A stretch of DNA of 64,000 nt from Psychrobacter sp. P11G3 (lineage in GTDB: Bacteria; Pseudomonadota; Gammaproteobacteria; Pseudomonadales; Moraxellaceae), in the NCBI RefSeq assembly GCF_001435845.1, contig NZ_CM003596.1:1674001-1738000 (forward strand). Reading direction: 5' to 3'. The translations under genes were made by a program, and so were the position numbers. The notes beneath the pieces were generated by a model. The model had not been told where the DNA came from. It made no database searches and worked only from the letters and a program-made list of their open reading frames with translations. This document shows, piece after piece, positions 45,991 through 56,007 of this stretch (its first letter is position 1; each line of letters starts with the position of its first letter).

Positions 45991-46974
45991 TTAAACAGCA
46001 CTTGGTGGACGCAGCAGTACCTTGAGCTTTTTCTTAAATCCTTTGGCATGAAAAAAGCGCTGCCACATACGGTAAAAGACGCCAAATATCAGGCTAACAA
46101 TATTGTCGTGGCTGGTTTCACCAACGGCACCATATTTGACGGGGTTATTGACCGTATCTTCTTCTACATAAGTGCCGAACCAGCGATCAAAAATAATGAG
46201 AACGCCGCCGTAATTTTGGTCAATATATTCGTTATTGGTGCCATGATGGGCACGGTGATTGGATGGGGTATCAAAGACATACTCAACCCATTTTGGAAAT
46301 TTTCCTACGGTTTCGGTATGAATAAAGAATTGATAAATCAAATCTAACGCATAAAAGAAAAACACCCAAACTGGATGTACGCCCAACATCATCAGCGGGA
46401 CAAAGAATAACCACCATCCCGTCACTGAGTACAGTAGGCTTTGGCGCATGGCGGTGGACAGATTCATATGGTCATCTGAATGATGCACGACATGCGCTGA
46501 CCAAAACCAATTCATACGGTGTGACGCACGATGGAACCAATAATAGCTAAACTCAACCGCGACGAATATAGGGATGGCGGTAAGCCATGTCACCTCAATA
46601 GTAAATAGGCGATATTGATATAACCATAAGCAGGTAGGTATGACGATAAGCGCTTGGACAATCAATTCAAACCCTAGATAAGAGCCGCCCAAACTAAAAT
46701 TGGTCATCGCACGGCGCCAACTAAAGCTTTTACTATTGCCGCGCTTGGACTGATAGAGCCATTCTGCCAAAAATAACAAGAAAAATGGACCGCCAGCCAG
46801 CGGTAGCAGCCACTCTTGCCAATACGCAGGTAGAATGCTCTCTAGCATTGGCTGCCATGACTCTGGCGCAGCCGTTAAGATACTTTGGTTTAATGCCTCT
46901 TTGTAACCATCCAATAGTTGACCATATTGACCTAGGGTCATAAGGGGGCTGTCTAAAGAGATATCTACTGCCAT
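45991..46974 (-). CDS. sterol desaturase / fatty acid hydroxylase superfamily protein
   Basis: A 327-residue integral membrane di-iron enzyme. The histidine boxes are His148-x3-His152 (FHRASH), His161-x2-His164-His165 (HVVHHSDDH) and His240-x2-His243-His244 (HRAHHG), with His219 between. Hydrophobic segments surround residues 55-72, 100-120, 130-147 and 185-215. The family hydroxylates or desaturates lipids in the membrane; the exact lipid is unknown. The start follows AGGAG. It sits between the DUF3482 and DUF2868 genes on the same strand. A MITE-like repeat begins right at its stop. Confidence 0.87.
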   Translation of the reverse strand: MAVDISLDSPLMTLGQYGQLLDGYKEALNQSILTAAPESWQPMLESILPAYWQEWLLPLAGGPFFLLFLAEWLYQSKRGNSKSFSWRRAMTNFSLGGSYLGFELIVQALIVIPTCLWLYQYRLFTIEVTWLTAIPIFVAVEFSYYWFHRASHRMNWFWSAHVVHHSDDHMNLSTAMRQSLLYSVTGWWLFFVPLMMLGVHPVWVFFFYALDLIYQFFIHTETVGKFPKWVEYVFDTPSNHRAHHGTNNEYIDQNYGGVLIIFDRWFGTYVEEDTVNNPVKYGAVGETSHDNIVSLIFGVFYRMWQRFFHAKGFKKKLKVLLRPPSAV

Positions 46975-47174
46975 CTTGGGCTCCTAGCCACTATAAAACA
47001 TCCTTGTCATCTTGATATGACGTCACAGCCATTAAAACGTATCTTAACAACTTTTATATCAATAAGTCTTTAGACCTGCTTAAGGTGATAGACCTATAAT
47101 ATTTATTTATTGTATATCATGCGAGTCATAATGATAAGTTCATACTTGAGTAACAGATTAAAAATTAAAATGTG

Positions 47175-48575
47175 TTAAGTAGCTATATCAACTAAGCCAA
47201 TTTTTCGTGCAGAGAGCGCCGTTTGCCACTGCTGATAACGAACCGCTTGTTTGTCTAATGGCTCATCATCGGTACGTGCGTTAGTCAATCCTGTAGAAAC
47301 GCTTTTATTACCTAGCAGTTGTACGATAAGCCCATCTTTGGCGTGAGCAGCGATTTGATCAAGTTTACGTAGCGTACCGCGGTCTGGCAATGCATTGCTA
47401 TGAATCCCAAGCAAGACCTGTACAGGATGCGCATCTAAGTAATTTTTGAGCCGTGCCATATCATCACGGTCATCGACGATGCCAAAATCCTCAACTTCGC
47501 TTGATTGTCCAAAACCATGATGGCTGTCATCAAGCCCTGACTGCCACCATTTGTCCTGATTTGCAGGGTATTCAAGGAGAGCAACTAATTTCTTGCCCGC
47601 ACTGACCGTCGCTTTTGGGGCGATAGGGACTGGTGCTTCTGTAAAGTCATCAGCATCCACCACGTGCCGCTGCCAAAAGTTTAGGATTTTTTGATAATAC
47701 GGCTGCTTGATGTCTAAACGCATTTTTTTGCGGCGGAACATCAAGGCACAAAATGCCCATGCGATTGCGCGCGGCACAATACCGTACATAAGCAAACTAC
47801 CCACTAATAAGCCTGCCCATTGCCGTGCGACAGACAGTGGCATGGCGTCTGTCACAAGGCGGCTTTGTGCGATGGCGGTACTATCCGGCACATCGAACCC
47901 AACCATACTGGGCAGCCAGCCGAGGATTTGAGTCAAGCTTACTAGTGCCTGATTAGAGAGTAGGGTCGACTCCCAGCTAAAGCTATACTGGCGCACAATC
48001 AACAAAAATATAATCGCAAGCAGCATACCCGTCAATGTTGCAAGCCACAACTGATGGCTAAATCTGCCCAAATACCAGCGCATACCGCTATGCTGCAACT
48101 GCCGCTCATACAGATCGACGGCCGCCTTGGTCACGTCGTCCTTACCGCGTATAAGGTAGCTTGGACTGACAAAGCTGGCAAACCAACTGGGCGCTTGTTG
48201 GTCTCGATTGATGAGTGTCATGACAAGCCATCCGCCAAGCATAATAGTGTGGAATCCAAGCAAGCAGACCAGTACATAAAAGAAATTCACGACGTTGGAC
48301 TGTAAAAGGGTAAATAATCCTAAAAATCCTGATAAGCACCACACCACACTCATGACAATCATAATGCCTTTTATGCGACCATCAATTTTACCAAGTACCC
48401 GAGCGAGCATCCCATTGCTATCGATACGGGATGCACGTCTGTGCAGTTTTTGGATAGGTGCACCATCCTCACCCTGTAGTTTTTCAGTGATAAGTAACGG
48501 GTCAGTAGCAAATACATGCTGATCGCGCTCTAAGGCACGTACTAGTTCGGTCAATTGGTCTTGAGGTGATAGCAT
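47175..48575 (-). CDS. DUF2868 membrane protein
   Basis: A 466-residue protein from the ATG at 48575. ATGs at 48602 and 48623 are also in frame and would add a short hydrophobic leader, so the start is uncertain. It begins with a soluble helix (LSPQDQLTELVRALERDQHV), followed by membrane segments near 75-95, 95-120, 190-215 and 260-300. The C-terminal domain (about 310-466) looks soluble. It fits the DUF2868 family, which commonly neighbours DUF3482 GTPases such as the one at 44066, so the two may form one membrane system. Function unknown. Confidence 0.75.
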   Translation of the reverse strand: MLSPQDQLTELVRALERDQHVFATDPLLITEKLQGEDGAPIQKLHRRASRIDSNGMLARVLGKIDGRIKGIMIVMSVVWCLSGFLGLFTLLQSNVVNFFYVLVCLLGFHTIMLGGWLVMTLINRDQQAPSWFASFVSPSYLIRGKDDVTKAAVDLYERQLQHSGMRWYLGRFSHQLWLATLTGMLLAIIFLLIVRQYSFSWESTLLSNQALVSLTQILGWLPSMVGFDVPDSTAIAQSRLVTDAMPLSVARQWAGLLVGSLLMYGIVPRAIAWAFCALMFRRKKMRLDIKQPYYQKILNFWQRHVVDADDFTEAPVPIAPKATVSAGKKLVALLEYPANQDKWWQSGLDDSHHGFGQSSEVEDFGIVDDRDDMARLKNYLDAHPVQVLLGIHSNALPDRGTLRKLDQIAAHAKDGLIVQLLGNKSVSTGLTNARTDDEPLDKQAVRYQQWQTALSARKIGLVDIAT

Positions 48576-48733
48576 AAGGCGCTGATATCCGTATAAAAAC
48601 ATCAATATAAAAATAAAATACAATAAAACGTCGGTTTAATCGCTAGCAATTATTGTAGCGTATATTGACTATAGCAAACCCTCATAAAATCAGCCAAAAT
48701 AAATAAAGACTTATAAACAAGGAAAAGTATCAC

Positions 48734-49513
48734 ATGAATGACAAAACTTACCTGATTGTCGGTGGTACAGGTGGTATTGGTCAGGCCATGGTGCAGCAGC
48801 TAATACAAAAAACGACTGTGAGTCAAACGGACAGTCAATCTAATCAAAGCCATCGCACACAAGTATTTGCTACTCATCATCGAAATGAGCCGAATATTGA
48901 AGCAGAAAACCTGCACTGGCTGCAAATGAATGTCAGTGATGAGGACAGCATTAAAAAAGCTGCCGATACCATCAAACAGACGGTCGGTCATGTGGATTGG
49001 GTAATCAACTGCGTAGGGTTATTGCATACAGAGACCGCGCAGCCAGAAAAGGCCTTGCGACAGATGGACACGGAGTTCTTTTTACAAAATATGCAAATCA
49101 ATGCCCTAGCAAGTTTGCTGATAGCCAAACACATCAAACCGTTGCTTGCCAAGGCTAATCGAAGCGTCAATCATCCTGCCGTTTTTGCTACCGTATCAGC
49201 CCGCGTCGGTAGTATCACTGACAATCGGCTAGGCGGCTGGTATAGCTATAGAATGAGTAAGGCGGCGCTCAATATGGGCATGAAAAACCTGAGTATCGAA
49301 TGGGGCAGATCACTTAAAAATGTGTGTGTGGTCGTTATGCAACCAGGCACCGTAAACACTCAGTTGTCTGCACCATTTCAAGGCAATGTCGCTGAAGGGC
49401 ATTTATTCTCGCCAGCGTATAGCGCGGAGTGCTTATTGGAAGTGCTCTCAGGTATGACTGCTACCCAGTCAGGCAGTTTTGTCGATTGGGCTGGAGAGTC
49501 GATACCTTGGTAG
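48734..49513 (+). CDS. short-chain dehydrogenase/reductase
   Basis: A 259-residue NAD(P)-dependent SDR. The cofactor loop GGTGGIG is at 10-16, NCVG at 92-95, and the catalytic residues are Ser155 (TVSARVGS), Tyr172 and Lys176 (YRMSK). The C-terminal VQPGTVNTQLSAPF matches the CsgA/sniffer-like subgroup. The substrate cannot be read. It is a lone plus-strand gene among minus-strand genes, divergent from the DUF2868 gene and convergent with prpD (38-base gap). Confidence 0.88.
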   Translation: MNDKTYLIVGGTGGIGQAMVQQLIQKTTVSQTDSQSNQSHRTQVFATHHRNEPNIEAENLHWLQMNVSDEDSIKKAADTIKQTVGHVDWVINCVGLLHTETAQPEKALRQMDTEFFLQNMQINALASLLIAKHIKPLLAKANRSVNHPAVFATVSARVGSITDNRLGGWYSYRMSKAALNMGMKNLSIEWGRSLKNVCVVVMQPGTVNTQLSAPFQGNVAEGHLFSPAYSAECLLEVLSGMTATQSGSFVDWAGESIPW

Positions 49514-49551
49514 CCGTTAAGCTGACGCTAGCGTACTGTTAAGCCATCAAT

Positions 49552-51078
49552 TTAATACGCTTCAAACAGCGCCATAAACTCATTAACGGGTGTTTGTTCT
49601 AGTCTTTCTTGATCGTCGCATAGCTCAATAATCTGCTGACAACGACTTTCGATAAAGCGCGTGGCCAGACTGGCGCGGAACTTTGCTTCCAGTACAGGGA
49701 TGCCCTCAGCTCGGCGGCGTTTGTGGCCGATAGGATATTCAACAGCCACTTTTTCTGTACTGCTACCATCTGTAAAAAATATTTGAATGGCATTGGCAAT
49801 AGAACGCTTACTTGGGTCATGGTAATCTTTTGAATACTGCGCGTTTTCTTCTACCACCATCTTGCTGCGCAGCTCATCGATTGACAAATGCTGTTCGTGA
49901 TAGTCGTCTTCATAGTTCTCTGCCATCAGATCGCCTGTCAATAGTGGGACAGCCACCATATACTGCAAACAGTGGTCACGATCGGCTGGATTGTCAAGCG
50001 TGCCTTCTTTAGAAATGATGCGAATCGCTGAGTCATGTGTGGTTAGAACGATTTTGTCGATATCGTCGATTCTGTCTTCGATGTGTGGGTGTAGAATCAC
50101 CGCGGCTTCACAAGCGGTCTGAGCATGAAACTCAGCAGGAAAGCTTATTTTAAATAAGATGTTTTCCATCACGTAACTACCAAAATCTCGCTGGAATTTA
50201 AAGCGACGATCGTCTTCAGGCTTGGTTGCTAGATCCTTGTTGGTATGGCTAAATAGCACATCATAAAACCCCCACTGCGGTGCAGTTAATGCGCCAGGGA
50301 TACCCATTTCACCACGCGCCGTTATATCGACCAGACGTACCGCACGACTGGTCGCATCGCCTGCTGCCCAAGATTTTCGGCTGCCCGCATTAGGTGCATG
50401 ACGATAGGTGCGTAGTGCCTGACCATCGATGATGGCTTGTGAGATGGCTGCCATGATGCGCTCACGTGGCAGCTGATAAATTTTTGCAACGACTGCTGTT
50501 GATGCTAACTTGACCAAAAAAACATGATCGAGCCCCACACGGTTGAATGAGTTTTCTAGTGCCAGTACACCTTGAATTTCATGCGCCATGATCATGGCTT
50601 CAAGCACTGCTCTCATGGTCAGTGGTGCTTGTCCTTGGCTGATACTTTTCTGACTAATATAGTCGGCGACTGCCAAGATACCACCTAGATTATCAGAAGG
50701 ATGGCCCCATTCGGCGGCAAGCCACGTATCGTTATAGTCAAGCCAGCGCACCATACAGCCAATGTCAAAAGCGGCCTTGATGGGGTCTAGTCTATAGGAG
50801 GTGCCAGGGACGCGAGCGCCATGCGGCGTTATTTGATCGGGACAATCAGGCCCTAAGTGCTTGGTGCACTCGGGGAAACGCAGCGCCAATAGACCGCAGC
50901 CAAGTGTGTCCATCAGACAGTGGCGCGCAGTATTCCACGCATCAGTAGGGTTTGGGGACTGCTCGTCTATTGAATAGTTGAGAACGTAATCGGCAATTTT
51001 TTGAATTTCATCGTCGTATGCTGGACGGACGTTGCTCTCTACCGTCGCACTGGTTGTGTCTGAGTTAGTATTTGACAT
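49552..51078 (-). CDS. prpD: 2-methylcitrate dehydratase PrpD
   Basis: A 508-residue MmgE/PrpD family enzyme that dehydrates 2-methylcitrate to 2-methyl-cis-aconitate in the methylcitrate cycle. Family segments include [17 protein letters not shown] near 46-62, the [20 protein letters not shown] block near 114-133, and [20 protein letters not shown] near 217-236. C-terminal [18 protein letters not shown] is also conserved. It coexists with the alternative dehydratase pair AcnD (56008) and PrpF (53823), so the step may be duplicated. The start follows GAGG. It is separated from prpF by an ABC exporter and a GNAT gene. Confidence 0.93.
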   Translation of the reverse strand: MSNTNSDTTSATVESNVRPAYDDEIQKIADYVLNYSIDEQSPNPTDAWNTARHCLMDTLGCGLLALRFPECTKHLGPDCPDQITPHGARVPGTSYRLDPIKAAFDIGCMVRWLDYNDTWLAAEWGHPSDNLGGILAVADYISQKSISQGQAPLTMRAVLEAMIMAHEIQGVLALENSFNRVGLDHVFLVKLASTAVVAKIYQLPRERIMAAISQAIIDGQALRTYRHAPNAGSRKSWAAGDATSRAVRLVDITARGEMGIPGALTAPQWGFYDVLFSHTNKDLATKPEDDRRFKFQRDFGSYVMENILFKISFPAEFHAQTACEAAVILHPHIEDRIDDIDKIVLTTHDSAIRIISKEGTLDNPADRDHCLQYMVAVPLLTGDLMAENYEDDYHEQHLSIDELRSKMVVEENAQYSKDYHDPSKRSIANAIQIFFTDGSSTEKVAVEYPIGHKRRRAEGIPVLEAKFRASLATRFIESRCQQIIELCDDQERLEQTPVNEFMALFEAY

Positions 51079-51232
51079 GGTTGGTTCCTCATCCTGAGTG
51101 TACTACTTCCTTGACTGAGACTGAGCTGATTGGCTCAGCCATCCTTTTAAAGGAATCATCATTTAAAAGTAGCATACTCAATATGGAACAACCAATTTGA
51201 ATTATGTTAAGAATTAAGACCTCACAAGCGGT

Positions 51233-51859
51233 CTAAATCATTAAGTACAACAGACCTAAAACAAACAAAGCGGCCATGATAAACAGCAGGAAACTTAACA
51301 CTTTGGTCGTGGTTGACGCAGTGTCCGTGCTCTCTTTTTTGATTTTGTTTTTCTTAGCAACGTATAGCACCATTTTTACATGCTCGATATTGTCCTCGAG
51401 GTAGTGCTCGCCTTCAGGTACAAAACCTAACGACTCGTAAAAGCTAAGCAAGTAAACCTGTGCCGAGATAATAATCGGGCGCTTTTTACCATACTTTTTG
51501 CGGCACTGTGCAATAGCCTGATTCATCATCTGCCGTGCCAGACCATCACCTCTATGCTCTGATAGCACAAGCACTCTACCGATGGCTGGCATCGCGGTGT
51601 GGTTGGTCTTAATGGCAGGATCAGCTACTGATAGATTGGATTTTAGCTTATTAAACTCAGGTGGAATGATACGACAATAGCCAACCAATGCTGCATTTTG
51701 ATGAGCGATTAGGTGCAAGCAATCAAAATCCACTTCATCCATATCTTGATAGGCACAGTTTTGTTCGACGACAAACACTTGCGAGCGCGCCTTTAAAATA
51801 TGATAAAGATCAACTGAGGTCAGCTCGTCAAAGGTTTTTAAAGAAAATTCACAAGTCAT
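51233..51859 (-). CDS. ElaA-like GNAT acetyltransferase with C-terminal membrane tail
   Basis: A 208-residue protein. Residues 1-155 are a GNAT domain of the ElaA type (LKARSQVFVVEQNCAYQDMD near 23-42, then GRVLVLSEHRGDGLARQMM, the acetyl-CoA loop). Residues about 187-207 are a single hydrophobic helix (VLSFLLFIMAALFVLGLLYL) after a Lys/Thr-rich linker. Typical ElaA is about 150 residues, so the anchor is an extra. The substrate is unknown. It lies between the ABC exporter and prpD on the same strand; a role in the methylcitrate cycle is not implied. Confidence 0.82.
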   Translation of the reverse strand: MTCEFSLKTFDELTSVDLYHILKARSQVFVVEQNCAYQDMDEVDFDCLHLIAHQNAALVGYCRIIPPEFNKLKSNLSVADPAIKTNHTAMPAIGRVLVLSEHRGDGLARQMMNQAIAQCRKKYGKKRPIIISAQVYLLSFYESLGFVPEGEHYLEDNIEHVKMVLYVAKKNKIKKESTDTASTTTKVLSFLLFIMAALFVLGLLYLMI

Positions 51860-51930
51860 AGTGGGCTAGCTTCTGGCAATAGGCAGTAAAAGATTGGCAT
51901 TATAACGATTTAGACAGGCATTAACCATTC

Positions 51931-53784
51931 CTAACCGTTTAGGGTCTGGCTGATTTTGTCTAGGTTTAGGCTATCAGACATAGCGCTAAAGATTTCAAAG
52001 TATTTGCCGCGTTGAGCATAAAGTACCTCATGTGTACCTGTCTCAACCACTTCGCCATTTTCTATCACCACGAGATCGTCGGCATCGATAATTTGGGCGA
52101 TATTGTGCGAGACCATAATGACGGTACGGTCTTTTTTGATCAGATCTAGGCTTTTTTTGACCTGCTGACTGGCGATGGCGTCTAGACTGGCTGTCGGCTC
52201 GTCCAAAAATACAATAGGTGGGTCTTTTAAAAACATCCTTGCCAGCGCAATACGCTGCTGTTGACCGCCTGATAAGGACTTAGCAGTGCTCTCATAGCCA
52301 TCAGCTAACCCTATAATCTGCTCGTGGATAGAGGCTTTTTTTGCAGCCACGATGATGTCATCTTCGCTAGCATTCATATCGCCATAACGGATGTTTTCAC
52401 TGATCGTACCCGAAAAAATATGATTACTCTGTAGGACTAGGCCGATGCGCTGACGCAATTCATGGGTATCACAGTCAGCCAAATCATGCCCATCTAGGCA
52501 AATCGTGCCAGCATCTGGGGCATAGAACTTGTCCAATAGATTGATAATCGTGCTCTTTCCTGCGCCAGAAAGGCCAACCAACGCGGTGATACGATTGGGC
52601 TTGATGGTAAAGCTGACGTTTTTTAGCGCTTGCGTACCATTAGGATAGGTAAAATCGACATCTTTAAGCTCGATATGACCCTTTAGATTGTTGCTACTGA
52701 TGCCGTCGATGTTTTCGACTTGTTTATCATCTTCTAAAATATCAAAAAAACCTTCGGCATAGGTCAATGCATTATTTATCTGATCGTAGATGCGGTGTAA
52801 TTGACGGATAGGGGCGGCGACATTTTGAAACAGCATGACATGAAACAAAATCATGCCAATGGTCATCTCACCTTGTAGCACAAAATAAGCGGTGAGAAGG
52901 ATGATAACCACCACACCAATCTGCTCAATAAAGGTTTTGATGGCATCATAAATAAAGCCAATACTACGAATGCGCAATTGGTTGTCGGTCATTTCCTTTT
53001 GAATGGCTAAGTGTTTCTCAGCCTCGATAGATTCACGGACAAAGGATTTCACCACGCTGATTGAATTAATCAAAGAGATCACCAAACCGCTTTTGGCTTC
53101 TCGAAACCCGCGCATTTGCCGACGAAACCCTTGCAGACGGTGTGCTTGCTTTTGACTGATAAAAAAGTAAATGGGTATGATAATAAGACCGACCATGCCA
53201 ACCCAAAAATTGGTCGAAAACATGATGATAAGTGCCACAATAGCATTGGCAAATAGCGGTAGCATATCGATAAAGAAGTTTTGCACAAGGCTGGTAAGAC
53301 TGCTGACTCCATAATCAATACGGGTTTGCAATTTACCACTGTCGTTTTCACTACTGGTATAAAACGCCATCCGGTAAGTAAGGATGCGCTCAATGATTTT
53401 TTGGGACAAGTCACGAGATAAGTTGATACGAATCTTTTCACCAAAAAAACGCTGACCAAAAGAGATAAATATCGACAGGATCTCTTTAGTTAGCAAGACC
53501 GCGCTAATAATCCCTAGCATGCGCAGACCTGCCTGCCATGGATCAGTAAGCGCGGCAATTTCGGTTAACGTATCAACGGTATAACGCAGTACAAACGCAT
53601 TGACCTGTGCGGTAAAGGAGCCTAGGGCGGTCAGTGCTAAGGTGGCGATAATAAGCAGACGATAAGGTTTAGCAAATACCGCCAGTTTTTTTAAGATATC
53701 CCACAGCAGTGCCCGCCGTTCTTTCTTTTCGACTGGAGGTTTTTTATCTAATTGCACACGGCGTGGCTGGGGAGATGTTGGCAT
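51931..53784 (-). CDS. ABC transporter, fused permease-ATPase (exporter type)
   Basis: A 617-residue half transporter. The membrane domain covers about 25-345 with six helices, and the ATPase domain about 365-600. Walker A GLSGAGKST is near 403-411, the signature LSGGQQQRIALAR near 503-515, Walker B IVFLDEPTASLD near 522-533, and the H-loop VSHN near 555. It presumably works as a homodimer exporting lipids, peptides or drugs. The start lacks a good ribosome site. It is 38 bases downstream of prpF on the same strand and may be co-transcribed, but its substrate is unknown. Confidence 0.92.
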   Translation of the reverse strand: MPTSPQPRRVQLDKKPPVEKKERRALLWDILKKLAVFAKPYRLLIIATLALTALGSFTAQVNAFVLRYTVDTLTEIAALTDPWQAGLRMLGIISAVLLTKEILSIFISFGQRFFGEKIRINLSRDLSQKIIERILTYRMAFYTSSENDSGKLQTRIDYGVSSLTSLVQNFFIDMLPLFANAIVALIIMFSTNFWVGMVGLIIIPIYFFISQKQAHRLQGFRRQMRGFREAKSGLVISLINSISVVKSFVRESIEAEKHLAIQKEMTDNQLRIRSIGFIYDAIKTFIEQIGVVVIILLTAYFVLQGEMTIGMILFHVMLFQNVAAPIRQLHRIYDQINNALTYAEGFFDILEDDKQVENIDGISSNNLKGHIELKDVDFTYPNGTQALKNVSFTIKPNRITALVGLSGAGKSTIINLLDKFYAPDAGTICLDGHDLADCDTHELRQRIGLVLQSNHIFSGTISENIRYGDMNASEDDIIVAAKKASIHEQIIGLADGYESTAKSLSGGQQQRIALARMFLKDPPIVFLDEPTASLDAIASQQVKKSLDLIKKDRTVIMVSHNIAQIIDADDLVVIENGEVVETGTHEVLYAQRGKYFEIFSAMSDSLNLDKISQTLNG

Positions 53785-53822
53785 AGAACTCTATCGCAAA
53801 TTAAAATACGCCATGGCTACGC

Positions 53823-55076
53823 TTAAAACGCATCCGCTGGCACAAAAACTTCACCCACCATGATACGCCTTGCTGAGCGGCTCATCGACACTTTTTTGGC
53901 TTGCCAGCGCCCATCGACCAGTTCAGTCTTACCACCGACGAGCAATGTGCCTGATGGGTGGCCAAAACGTACTTCATTAAGCTCACCACCGCCAGCAGCC
54001 TTGTTAACAAGCGTACCTTGTGTGGTTGCCGCAGCGGCAATAGCGACGGCTGCTGTACCCATCATGGCGTGATGCAATTGCCCCATGCTCATGGCACGTA
54101 CGACCAAATCAATCTCGCCAGCCCCGACCGATTTACCACTAGAGGCCGTATAGCTCTGTGCTGCATCTACCCAAGCGATTTTAGGAATATGTTGGCTGGT
54201 CTGTGCCTCGCTCACGTCTTTAAACAAACCCATCGCTACGCCGCCTGCGGCACGGATTTTCTCAAGCTTGGTAAGTAGCTCGCTGTCGCTATTGATGTGG
54301 CCTTGTAATTCAGTACCGGTAAAACCTAAATCTTCTGCTTTCATAAAGATGGTTGGGATACCTGCACTAATAAAGGTCGCTTTGATGCTATCAGCCTCTA
54401 GACCGCAGCCTGACACATCGAAGTCATCGACTAAGTTACCAGTAGGGAACATGTCGCTAGTGGCATCTACAGGATCGATAAACTCAATTTTGACTTCCGC
54501 CGCTGGGAAGGTTACACCGTCTAATTCAAAATCGCCCGTCTCTTGAACTTGTACTTTGTTTTGTGCATCTAAATAGACTGGTACATGGGCAATAATCGTC
54601 TTACCGATATTCTCTTGCCAAATGCGTACTTCACAAATACCGCTATCTGCATTGTCATTGATACTGTTACTGATCTTGTCAGCATCAACCAGTCCCATAT
54701 TAATGGCACAGGCACCGACGGCCGCGGTTAAGTTGCCACAGTTACCCGCCCAATCAATCATAGGCTTGGCAATATTAACTTGTCCGAACAGATAATTCAC
54801 ATCGTGATCTGATTTATCAGAGGCCGATAGAATAACCGTTTTTGACGTACTAGAGCTACCATTACCTAAGCCATCGATTTGCTTGCCGTAAGGATCTGGA
54901 CTACCGATGACACGTAATAGGAAGTTATCACGTGATTCGCCAGCGACTTGGCAACGCTCAGGTAAATCAGATAGTTTAAAAAACGTGCCTTTTGAGGTAC
55001 CACCGCGCATATAGGTGGCGGGGATTGAGATTTGTGGGGTGAAAGAGGGTGTTGATTTAGAATTGGTTTGGGCCAC
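53823..55076 (-). CDS. prpF: 2-methylaconitate cis-trans isomerase PrpF
   Basis: A 417-residue isomerase that works with AcnD, converting 2-methyl-trans-aconitate (AcnD product) to the cis form. The proposed catalytic Lys79 (SSSTSKT) and Cys113 (NCGNLTAAVG) match the Shewanella PrpF pair. The N terminus ISIPATYMRGGTSKGTFFKL is family-typical. It starts with GTG at 55076, placed by AAGGA about 9 bases before it; no ATG is available upstream. It is separated from acnD by the toxin-antitoxin pair and a terminator, so it probably has its own promoter. Confidence 0.93.
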   Translation of the reverse strand: MAQTNSKSTPSFTPQISIPATYMRGGTSKGTFFKLSDLPERCQVAGESRDNFLLRVIGSPDPYGKQIDGLGNGSSSTSKTVILSASDKSDHDVNYLFGQVNIAKPMIDWAGNCGNLTAAVGACAINMGLVDADKISNSINDNADSGICEVRIWQENIGKTIIAHVPVYLDAQNKVQVQETGDFELDGVTFPAAEVKIEFIDPVDATSDMFPTGNLVDDFDVSGCGLEADSIKATFISAGIPTIFMKAEDLGFTGTELQGHINSDSELLTKLEKIRAAGGVAMGLFKDVSEAQTSQHIPKIAWVDAAQSYTASSGKSVGAGEIDLVVRAMSMGQLHHAMMGTAAVAIAAAATTQGTLVNKAAGGGELNEVRFGHPSGTLLVGGKTELVDGRWQAKKVSMSRSARRIMVGEVFVPADAF

Positions 55077-55156
55077 TGTATTAAGTCCTTTTTATATTGT
55101 TATAAGATTGGGTATACTGCCATCAGCAAGTAAACATGCATGATTAAGAGTGCTCG

Positions 55157-55417
55157 TTAATAATGATAGCGACAAGAGATAATCGTTAGATAGTTATCAT
55201 CGACGGCATATACCAACCGATTGGCGTCATCGATGCGTCTTGACCAAAATCCAGATAGATTTTCTTTTAGGGGTTCAGGCTTGCCAATGCCTTCAAACGG
55301 ATTACGCTTACATTCGGTGATGAGTTTGTTAATACGTTTGAGTGTCTTCTTATCTTGTGTTTGCCAGTACAGATAGTCTTTCCACGCAGCATCTGTCCAT
55401 GCTAGTTGTTCACTCAT
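55157..55417 (-). CDS. yoeB: YoeB-family mRNA interferase toxin
   Basis: An 86-residue RelE-superfamily ribosome-dependent endoribonuclease, close to E. coli YoeB (84). The conserved core is present: Glu in FEGIGKPEPLK, Arg in LSGFWSRRID, and His-Tyr at the end of CRYHY. The start MSEQLAWTDAAWKDYLYWQ at 55417 follows AAGGG; an upstream TTG at 55456 would overlap the antitoxin stop by a few bases and is unlikely. It is the second gene of the YefM-YoeB operon. With the active residues intact, the toxin is likely functional. Confidence 0.93.
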   Translation of the reverse strand: MSEQLAWTDAAWKDYLYWQTQDKKTLKRINKLITECKRNPFEGIGKPEPLKENLSGFWSRRIDDANRLVYAVDDNYLTIISCRYHY

Positions 55418-55452
55418 TGTTAGACCCTTTGCATTGATTGAAGCCTTTGAGT

Positions 55453-55779
55453 TCAAGCACTTTCAATGTCGCCATCCGTATGCTCATTATTATCGCTGCT
55501 ACCATCACCTTTATCACTATCTTCTACCGTATCTATTAGCTCACGCGTAGCAGTCTTGCCAGCTTTGTACTGGGCAATAGAGTCCGCTAAGTGCGCTGCA
55601 TTGGCAGGAGATTTTAGTAGATAGACGGTTTCCATCAGGCTATTGTAATAATCAAGTGACATCACAACGGCATCATCAGCGTCACGGCGGGTCACGATAG
55701 TGGCGTTGGCATCATCATTTACCGTATCTAGGACAGACTTTAAATGCTTTCTGGCTTCTGAAAAACTAACGACTCTCAT
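55453..55779 (-). CDS. yefM: YefM/Phd-family antitoxin
   Basis: A 108-residue antitoxin. The N-terminal DNA-binding part (about 1-55) reads MRVVSFSEARKHLKSVLDTV and ATIVTRRDADDAVVMSLDYY, typical of Phd/YefM. The C-terminal part neutralises the toxin and continues into an acidic Asp/Ser/Asn-rich tail (about 88-108) not present in E. coli YefM (83). The start at 55779 follows AAGGAG. It lies 35 bases upstream of the YoeB start. It normally represses its own promoter, aided by the toxin. Confidence 0.92.
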   Translation of the reverse strand: MRVVSFSEARKHLKSVLDTVNDDANATIVTRRDADDAVVMSLDYYNSLMETVYLLKSPANAAHLADSIAQYKAGKTATRELIDTVEDSDKGDGSSDNNEHTDGDIESA

Positions 55780-55924
55780 GGCTTACTCCTTTCATGATAT
55801 TCTGCATAACTTGTACAATATATAGTACATATTACGCCATTGGTTAAGTAAACTCAATATTTAGCTACTATCTAGTACTTAGGAATAAGTCACAAAACTC
55901 AGTGTATAGAACGCAAAAGCAAAT

Positions 55925-55960
55925 AAAAGCCGATGTCATATGAAGTTATACAACATCGGC
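55925..55960 (-). terminator. terminator after acnD
   Basis: On the minus strand, GCCGATGT pairs with ACATCGGC around about 16 bases, followed by TTTTATTT. It separates acnD from the downstream toxin-antitoxin genes. Confidence 0.75.
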
Positions 55961-56007
55961 AACTTTTATACTTTATTGCTTATCACACTAAAACCTACAG
56001 CATAGCC

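Noticed and set aside
45982-46347. 121-codon plus-strand open frame
   Set aside because: Antisense to the C-terminal half of the sterol desaturase-family gene, which has complete histidine boxes.
53079-53459. 126-codon minus-strand open frame
   Set aside because: It is an alternative frame inside the ABC exporter membrane domain.
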